Shown one piece after another: positions 10,438 to 15,832 of a stretch of 15,832 nucleotides of DNA. Each line of letters starts with the position of its first letter. Within the stretch, counting starts at the first letter, position 1. Under the pieces are notes generated by a model. It was not told the origin of the DNA and made no database searches. It saw only the letters and a program-made list of their open reading frames with translations. Source of the DNA: Acanthaster planci (taxonomy: Eukaryota; Echinodermata; Asteroidea; Valvatida; Acanthasteridae). The position numbers and the translations under genes were made by a program. The stretch lies in the NCBI RefSeq assembly GCF_001949145.1, contig NW_019091575.1, positions 262,441 through 278,272 on the forward strand. The letters run 5' to 3'.

Positions 10438-10507
10438 ATGGACAAGATTTGATGGACAAGATTTGATGGACAAGATTTGATGGACAAGATTTGATGGACA
10501 AGATTTG
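10438..10507. repeat. Perfect 5 x 14-bp tandem repeat
   Basis: Five uninterrupted identical copies of ATGGACAAGATTTG start at 10438, 10452, 10466, 10480 and 10494. Perfect identity implies recent slippage or unequal exchange. It lies 3' of UBE2W, in either a long 3' UTR or intergenic DNA. Confidence 0.95.
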
Positions 10508-11146
10508 AAAGAATTAACAAGTGGATAATTACCAGTGAAAGGCATAAATTCTCAGCTCTATTTTGAGCACTGCTATAAATTTACAGACTCTACTTTCAAT
10601 ATTCCTAACATCAGCCTGCAGCCAAATTAGAAGCATAAATGTTATTCTAGTGACCATAATAATGCAAGACTATGACATGCACAAGCTGATCTCATGTTTA
10701 TTTACAAAGACCTAGATATACTCATCATGACTTCCATTCATCAACTAGTGTGCCACAGCGTTTCATAAGTTTCTGTGCTTTTATTTGTGTAAAACTGGAA
10801 ATGCAATGCAACAGTGTCAGATTTTTGCCTGATGCTTTGAATGTAAGTACATGTAATATGGATCCAAATGAAGGATTACATGTGAGTGTATTTTTATTCT
10901 GTATGCCTTGTGGTATGGACAATTCTGTATGCTCACTGCAGAGTGTAACATAAGGAGTTACATCATTCAAGAAACCTCTAGCAGCCTCTTGTACATGTAT
11001 ACATATACAGTGCATACACTTCCAGTTCCATGAAATAAAGAAACGTTGGGTTAAAAGAGTTCTAACAGGTGTATGTTTGCTATTGACTGCTTGCAACTAG
11101 CTTTTCATGCAAATACCTACAGAGCTGCAGATAATTTCATCCAACG
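10508..11146 (-). other. Probable UBE2W 3' UTR and downstream region
   Basis: This non-coding sequence follows the UBE2W stop on the minus strand. It contains three minus-strand AATAAA hexamers and two TACATGTA octamers (10848 and 10992). A minus-strand frame of 123 codons (10725-11096) shows no domain and is probably a chance opening. Confidence 0.45.
10697..10702 (-). terminator. Candidate poly(A) signal of UBE2W
   Basis: Read on the minus strand this is AATAAA, about 450 nt beyond the UBE2W stop. Others on the same strand lie at 10893-10898 (249 nt beyond the stop) and 10780-10785, and more distantly at 10198-10203. I cannot tell which is used, because none has a clearly superior downstream GT-rich element. 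Confidence 0.35.
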
Positions 11147-14100
11147 TTAAGCAGTGTCTTCTGGAAAATACCTTGACTTGATGGACAAAGTGGTCTTATG
11201 AGGGATTTCATGAAACTTACAGATGTGTTTGATATATCTTGACTTCACTGATTACGTGGCTTAAATCCTCTTCAAATCAGTATTACTTACCATGATACCA
11301 CCATTTGGTTTTCTTAGGGCTCTTACTGCATGTTTTTACGTAGAATGTATTATCTGGTGGTCGCTTCTAAGAAAGAGGCAAATAAGGAAACAAATTGAAG
11401 GGATTTGACATATTTGAAGTGCAACTTAAAATCAAACAACATAGTTAACTTTCAATTACATTATAGAAACTTAAGGTACTTTCACAGGAGGGGAGCTCAG
11501 GGGAAGAGAGATACGAATGAAGCCAATTACCTTCTCAGTGCAGCTACTTAGCATACTGACTATGCTTAGACAGACGGCCTGAACTGACAGTGCAGGCGAC
11601 CAGTCTTCAGTCAGTATTGACAGGCAAATGTGGCCATTGCTGTAAACATGCGGATGCACTGGTATGTTTTTACCAATAAAAATGACCTATGAGGGAAAAG
11701 ACACACGTTTCACATACACATTGTGTTTTTCTCTGTGACATTAGTGCAAATCAAATCCCATTTGATTGACTCTCGTTTATTTTTGAATGTAGGACATAAA
11801 CCGGTCTTACATCAAAGACAAAGCAATGAATACACCACAACAGGCAGTATCTCCGTTTTGGGAGAATGCCACTGGGAACAATAACGCTTGTCATTTGTGG
11901 TTGTGCATCAAATAGTATGTTTCTGTTTTAAGTGAACACTGACGACATTGATTTCTACATTAGCCCTAACCCCCTGGGCTCTTGCACTTGAAGGCATACA
12001 TGTTCTTGTCTATGTCCTTGTACATGCAAGTCACTGTACCAAACCTGATAGACTCTTAGAGAATGAGCCCGTTGGAGTTTGAGTGATTTGGTATGGATGG
12101 GTCTATGCAGTAAAGGATGACTTGCACTGAACAGTACCAAACCTGACAAAATCAAGCATAGTCCAACAATTGGTACAGCAAGCCAGACACTGCACACAAT
12201 GAACCCTGTGTGTCCCAACTCACACAGAATCCCACACTATCACCCTGGGCCTTTGATACCAAGTGCAACAAAATTCATCAGGTATAATACCAGACCTCAC
12301 AAAACCTGCTGTTGGCGTATGGCAGGTTTGGGGTAGTTACGGTAATAAGGAAAAAAACTGCTGAAAGTACATGTACCCACAGGCAAATAACATGTAAAAC
12401 TAATACATAAGAAACTGAAAGAGTTACAATGTGGCAAGTGCAAGTCTGACATTACTAATTAAATGCACTGGTTGACCTTTGGAAGGTATTCATTGATAAT
12501 CCTAACCATCCTCCATTGTACCCTCTACCAAGTTGCAAATATCATGTTGGGTATACTGTAATAGGAGTGGTCCACTTCCCAAGTCTGCTTTTGGAAGGAA
12601 TTCTGGCAAATGGTACATAACACCATAATAAACAGCTTAAATACTGGACTTGCTTACCTCTGGGGATTCAAAAGGGTATCTCTTTCCAAAAGTAAACTGC
12701 AGTTGAAAATGTTCTCCATCATACAGAGAGCCAGGGGCCCCAGTAACATTTACACTCCATCTAGGATCACAAGCATATGAATCAAGGTTGGATTGTCAAT
12801 GTGATGGAATGCATACAGTGAAAGTCACTTCCTACAAGTGACTTTCAATCAGGTGTTTTAATAAGGGATGGTCATTTTGTTGTTGCAATGCTAAACTCTT
12901 TGGTACATGAATCAAAAACAGTTTCTGCAAAGTGCAGAATGGGATGAACTGGCAGCATAAATGTACCTACACTGTATGTGAAGTCTGCCTGAAAACCTAC
13001 AATAAAATTTAAATGGATCACTGTGAATGCAGCATTTGGATTGATTAAATGTACATGTACTGTAAAACCCTTTGTGGGCAAGTAAACACTCAGGATGAAA
13101 GAAAGTACAAATGGAAATTTGACATCACGTACATTGTACATGTTCATGTGACGTCACGTGAACATGATATTCTCTGCACAAAAACTGGTACTTAAGTTAC
13201 CAACTTGCTATTACATGCACATCAAGTATGAAGATGCTTTTACTTTAAACCATATCAAGTCCACACATTCCGAGTACTTACGAGGCTAGTGTACTGGATG
13301 CACTGCTGGGATTGATACTAATACCTACAGGTGGGTCTCGCTGAAGCTGAAGAAGTTCATTCTGAAGTCGTTTCTATAAATGAAAGAAAAGTACGAAAGA
13401 TTAAGACATATTTAGTTACCAACCATCTTTTCTTGATATGATTCTCCAGGAGGATATCACTCCCAACCAACGGCTTATAGGAAACGGCTTTCCTGTAAGG
13501 ATCGTGAACTACTGTATCTGGAAGTTGTCACACAAATTCATTCATTACGGTATTTACAGTCCTTCATTTTATGATGGCAAACCGACAGGTGATTTTCAAC
13601 ATTTTCAAGTCTAGAGTAGATCAATGTCATTTCACTCGAAAAGTCCCGAGCAAGACCTGTGATAAGTCCTGACTTTATGAACAGTGAGTTACCTCCTTAC
13701 ATGGATTCAACTGATTGACTTCAGAACACCTTGAAAATATGATGGAACTTGATACAACCTTTTCACATTGACGTCATCTTCGATCCTGACCAAAGATGGT
13801 ATACGTGTATGCCTACATGTACATGTTTACCACAGTTCCCAGCGACCTTGATCCCTCATCAATGCCACATTTAAAATGAAATAAAAATTGTGAAAAACTT
13901 GCTGTTAAGCAAAGATAATACCATATCTGGCTCCAACTGAGTCCTTGTGCACAAAGGGTATGGGTCACCAAAGAAAATGACCAAGTACAGATGTACATGT
14001 ATAAACAAGGAAAAGTGTAAATTTCTTTCATTCAAAAACTAGAGTTTCTTAAGCACATTTATACTTTTTGGTAGTTTCAAGTCACAGTAAAGAAGATAAG

Positions 14101-14516
14101 TGGTGGCCAGATATAGACCTTTTCCAGATAGGCAATGGATACTGGACAGCTACATTCCTACATGTACATCTACGATGTATGTTTTTGCAGTTGCTGTGGC
14201 ACTAGACATGACAACTGAACATGCACAGTGTTTCTGGATACTTAAAATGTTTTGAGTAACATGGCTTAGCACTGCCTAGGCGAAAAATCAAGGTGCGCCA
14301 CGTATTGACCTTTTTGCATGTTGGCCAAACCACTAACTTTAGTCTATTCCTTCCTCCACTAGCATTTTAGTATTTACTCGTTTTGCACCTCATTACACGT
14401 TATTGCTTTAGTGAACGTTAAAAGTTCTATTAAAAAATTAATGCGGGCTGGAATGAATGCAAATCAGTCATGTTACTTAGTCAAACCCTTACCTGCATCG
14501 GCCAAGGAGTCGCCAT
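11147..14516 (-). CDS. UBE2W: UBE2W, N-terminal ubiquitin-conjugating enzyme E2 W, complete
   Basis: Minus-strand coding exons in order are 14493-14516, 13282-13373, 12658-12760, 11531-11686, 11291-11366 and 11147-11160 (stop at 11147-11149). All five introns are GT-AG, and the 465 nt encode 154 residues against 151 in human UBE2W. The protein opens [20 protein letters not shown] and carries the E2 (UBC) fold over most of its length. The active-site segment is [20 protein letters not shown], with catalytic Cys94. UBE2W enzymes have HPH where most E2s have HPN, and that is seen here at residues 84-86. The C-terminus contains KRPPDN, then [12 protein letters not shown]. In known orthologues the enzyme places ubiquitin on the alpha-amino group of flexible substrate N-termini and works with RING/U-box ligases such as CHIP. 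The start is supported by an in-frame TGA four codons upstream. An internal ATG at codon 7 (MQKRL) would give a product nearer the human length. The last residue is Ala where human has Cys. Confidence 0.97.
12036..12146. repeat. Direct repeat of 13 bp in UBE2W intron 3
   Basis: GTACCAAACCTGA occurs at 12036-12048 and again at 12134-12146. Similar but weaker sequence (GCAAGTCACT against GCACTGAACA) precedes each copy. It may be a remnant of a duplication. The minus-strand frame across it (11955-12218) includes a hydrophobic stretch but no initiation or splice context that would support a gene. Confidence 0.4.
12819..12847. repeat. 12-bp perfect hairpin in UBE2W intron 2
   Basis: TGAAAGTCACTT (12819-12830) and AAGTGACTTTCA (12836-12847) are exact reverse complements separated by CCTAC. 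It lies in intron 2, about 60 nt from the 3' splice site of exon 3. The stem is too short for a canonical miRNA precursor, so it may be a transposon relic or a structural element in the pre-mRNA. Confidence 0.85.
13139..13166. promoter_or_regulatory. 28-bp palindrome holding a CRE and an E-box
   Basis: The sequence is symmetric about 13152/13153 with one mismatched pair (13147/13158). Its centre is TGACGTCA (13149-13156), the full CREB/ATF site, overlapping CACGTG (13155-13160), the canonical E-box of bHLH factors. It lies in intron 2 of UBE2W in a CpG-poor setting. The motif matches are seen in the sequence; binding and function are inferred. Confidence 0.45.
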
Positions 14517-14640
14517 GTTTTCTTGTGGTCAAACTGAACAGCGCCGCCAAGTGGTTGCTTTTTTCAGTCTCGCGACGCGCCGGCCGGAAACGCGTGCATG
14601 GAGTGGCAGAGTGGGGTCTTTCGTGTGAAGACTAGGCTAC
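14500..14640. promoter_or_regulatory. CpG-rich, possibly bidirectional promoter
   Basis: About twelve CpG dinucleotides fall within roughly 130 bp, including the cluster CTCGCGACGCGCCGGCCGG (14568-14587), while flanking kilobases have few. It covers the UBE2W start codon on the minus strand and precedes a possible first exon on the plus strand. An ETS-like core CCGGAA is at 14584-14589. No TATA box stands out, as usual for housekeeping CpG promoters. Confidence 0.7.
14509..14519 (-). promoter_or_regulatory. YY1-like element over the UBE2W start codon
   Basis: On the minus strand the sequence reads AACATGGCGAC, matching the YY1 core AANATGGCG with the ATG being the initiator of UBE2W. YY1 sites at the start codon, downstream of the transcription start, are a known arrangement in TATA-less promoters. 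Use of the site here is inferred from the match alone. Confidence 0.45.
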
Positions 14641-14671
14641 CTTGCATTTTGACATCGGTTAAAATTTGTTA

Positions 14672-14713
14672 ATGATTTATTCCTGGGAAAGGATGTCGAG
14701 TAAAATTTCTCAG
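14672..14713 (+). CDS. Possible first coding exon of a divergent gene
   Basis: An ATG at 14672 opens 14 codons (MIYSWERMSSKISQ) that run into a good donor, CAG|GTAATG, at 14713/14714. The second in-frame ATG (14693), giving MSSKISQ, has the better context, with A at -3. An in-frame TAA lies just upstream (14660-14662), so the frame does not extend further 5'. The position, about 160-180 bp from the UBE2W start across a CpG-rich promoter, suits a head-to-head gene pair. I recognise no family in so few residues and found no second exon before the window ends, so this is only a candidate. Confidence 0.3.
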
Positions 14714-14824
14714 GTAATGTGTTTTATAGTTGTAAGTTGTACCTTTCACTTTAGTGATAAGCTTATTGAAGCTTTGAAGTTTGTCACTCATTGCAGGAGT
14801 TGAATGGACCCCCTCGTGCCTCCA

Positions 14825-14899
14825 TGGGCTAAGCTTTTTTTTTTAACTAATGTTAGGCACGCTGGCCCTAACAATAAAACATGCCGTTATTTTAGCCCA
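14825..14899. repeat. Nested inverted repeats
   Basis: The outer pair TGGGCTAA (14825-14832) and TTAGCCCA (14892-14899) encloses an inner pair GTTAGG and CCTAAC (about 14852-14872) around CACGCTGGC. The arrangement resembles a small cruciform or worn foldback element. A T-run (about 14834-14843) lies in the left spacer. Confidence 0.5.
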
Positions 14900-14951
14900 C
14901 GGGCCGCCGGTACAGGGGAATGGGTCCATGTTAAGCACAATCTTGAACCTT

Positions 14952-14967
14952 GTACAATGTATTGTAC
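14952..14967. repeat. Short inverted repeat
   Basis: GTACAAT (14952-14958) and ATTGTAC (14961-14967) pair perfectly around GT. No function is evident. Confidence 0.5.
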
Positions 14968-15239
14968 CCCATCCTGAGTTGATTTGCCTTTTTTGAATAA
15001 CGTCATTCTGCATCATAAGCAGGGACATGAATAAATGAACGAGGGCGCTGCTTGTTTGGAAACTCATTTTCTTAAAATGGGATGTGATTAAAATTTGCCT
15101 TTTTTGAATGCTGTAGCTCCTCTATTCAATTTCCAATTTCATAATTTTTGAAATCTGAAGTAAAACCAGCATTGATATATTAAGATAAGGTACAAATAAG
15201 AACAAAGATTTTTAACTACTTGTATATAGGTTTGCGGTA

Positions 15240-15550
15240 GCACCATGGATATTTCTTTTTTGAGGATGTGGGATTCTGAAAAGAACCGGTGGGATGTTTT
15301 AGACAGTATGCTCTGTCCATCGTCAGGAGACTGCATAGGGTCCAGTGATGAGGCAGTGTATATGGTGTGTAGAGGGCAGTGAGGTGTGGAGATGATGTAA
15401 CTCCGGATCCAACTGAGGTCAAGGGGGTGCTGGCAAACCAGTGAGGAAGGTCAGTCCTGTCATGGGCTTTGGGTTTAGTGTGGTAGGGAGGTCCCTTCTG
15501 GTCTCACCGATGTACACTTTGCCACATTGGCAGGGGATCTTGTACACTCC
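15240..15550 (-). pseudogene. Penelope-like element remnant, N-terminal half of GIY-YIG domain
   Basis: Read on the minus strand from 15550, the sequence encodes GVYKIPCQCGKVYIGETRRD, the GIY and YIG motifs ten residues apart in the form found in the C-terminal endonuclease of Penelope-like retroelements. After that the frame decays. The family's T-R-L segment reads TTL here, so the usual arginine is missing, and the match stops at about 15455. Further along the minus strand (about 15240-15420) a frame containing SPDDGQSILSKTSHRFF may be the 3' part of such an element, but this is less certain. The element cannot be functional: it has no reverse transcriptase in the window and its endonuclease is broken. 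Confidence 0.65.
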
Positions 15551-15603
15551 AGGCTTGTGCAGTGATGTGCAATGACTCAGTGAATACAAAGCCCATGGCA
15601 GGA
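15455..15603. repeat. 17-bp inverted repeat at the element junction
   Basis: TCCTGTCATGGGCTTTG (15455-15471) matches the reverse complement of 15587-15603 at 16 of 17 positions. Both copies come from the same point of the GIY-YIG coding sequence, where the N-terminal half ends and the C-terminal half begins. It therefore marks the shared breakpoint of the two oppositely oriented fragments. Confidence 0.8.
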
Positions 15604-15832
15604 AAGAGGAATATGACAAGTCTGCCATCATCAAGCATTCCCACACCGAAGACCACAAGATCAAGTGGAACAAAGTTGAATTCCTCACCAGCATCAAGCA
15701 CTGTACTTGTGTCACATCAGAGAAGCCATCAAGATCATCAAGAACAGCGCAGTACCACAAGACGTCGGTTTCCACATCAGCAACATCTGGCGTCCCATCT
15801 TTACATCCCAGTCCAATGGATCCCCTATACCC
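15582..15832 (+). pseudogene. Penelope-like element remnant, C-terminal half of GIY-YIG domain
   Basis: On the plus strand the frame from 15582 reads KEEYDKSAIIKHSHTEDHKI followed by KWNKVEFL, matching the second half of the GIY-YIG domain in Penelope-like elements (family pattern S-A-x-x-x-H, G/D-H-x-I-x-W). A frameshift near 15700-15712 then moves the match to another frame, HIREAIKIIKNSAVPQDVGF then HISNIWRPI, again family-typical (R-E-A-I-x-I, final W-x-P). It continues to the window edge. This half lies on the opposite strand from the first half just to its left, so the domain is split and rearranged. Confidence 0.65.

Noticed and set aside
10725-11096. 123-codon minus-strand frame just downstream of the UBE2W stop
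   Set aside because: It is separated from the UBE2W stop, has no domain, and overlaps candidate poly(A) signals; 3' UTR is the simpler reading.
11955-12218. Minus-strand frame with a transmembrane-like stretch ([20 protein letters not shown])
   Set aside because: It lies within UBE2W intron 3, has no homology I recognise, and hydrophobic runs arise easily in this composition.
12819-12847. miRNA precursor
   Set aside because: The stem is only 12 bp with a 5-nt loop and does not extend, well short of a Drosha/Dicer substrate.

Overview
The window looks like nuclear DNA of an invertebrate animal. Both recognisable genes are split into short exons by GT-AG introns, the background is AT-rich, CpG is depleted except for one promoter-like island, and the intergenic space holds remnants of eukaryotic transposons. 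Nothing looks bacterial. The frequent TACATGTA octamer and the Penelope-like GIY-YIG remnant fit a marine invertebrate, perhaps an invertebrate deuterostome, but I cannot name the species.

Left (1-4000): an 8-copy 45-bp minisatellite (1-360) lies upstream of the last six coding exons of a CC2D1 (CC2D1A/CC2D1B/Lgd) orthologue on the + strand (754-3014). Only the C-terminal 137 residues are present; the DM14 repeats and C2 domain must lie left of the window. A probable 3' UTR follows, with an AATAAA at 3980.

Middle (4000-11146): about 7 kb between two convergent genes, with no credible protein gene. It holds a 562-bp non-autonomous element with 15-bp terminal inverted repeats flanked by TTAA on both sides (piggyBac type, 4970-5531), a tRNA-derived SINE head (about 5888-5956), paired short hairpins (7561-7619), a 257-bp foldback element (8180-8436) and a perfect 5 x 14-bp tandem repeat (10438-10507).

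Right (11147-14516, - strand): a complete UBE2W orthologue, the E2 that ubiquitinates protein N-termini. Its six coding exons sum to 465 nt, or 154 residues, with every junction in phase. It starts in a CpG-rich promoter (about 14500-14640) with a YY1-like site over the start codon. A possible first exon of a divergent + strand gene (14672-14713) lies on the other side. The right end (about 15240-15832) is a decayed Penelope-like element whose GIY-YIG domain is split between opposite strands.

CC2D1 (endosomal/ESCRT-III trafficking and signalling in known relatives) and UBE2W (ubiquitin transfer) are convergent neighbours. Nothing in the sequence suggests they act together. I found no new biological system. 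The observations most worth following are the TTAA-flanked element, the strand-split GIY-YIG remnant, the foldback element, the TACATGTA excess and the CRE/E-box palindrome.
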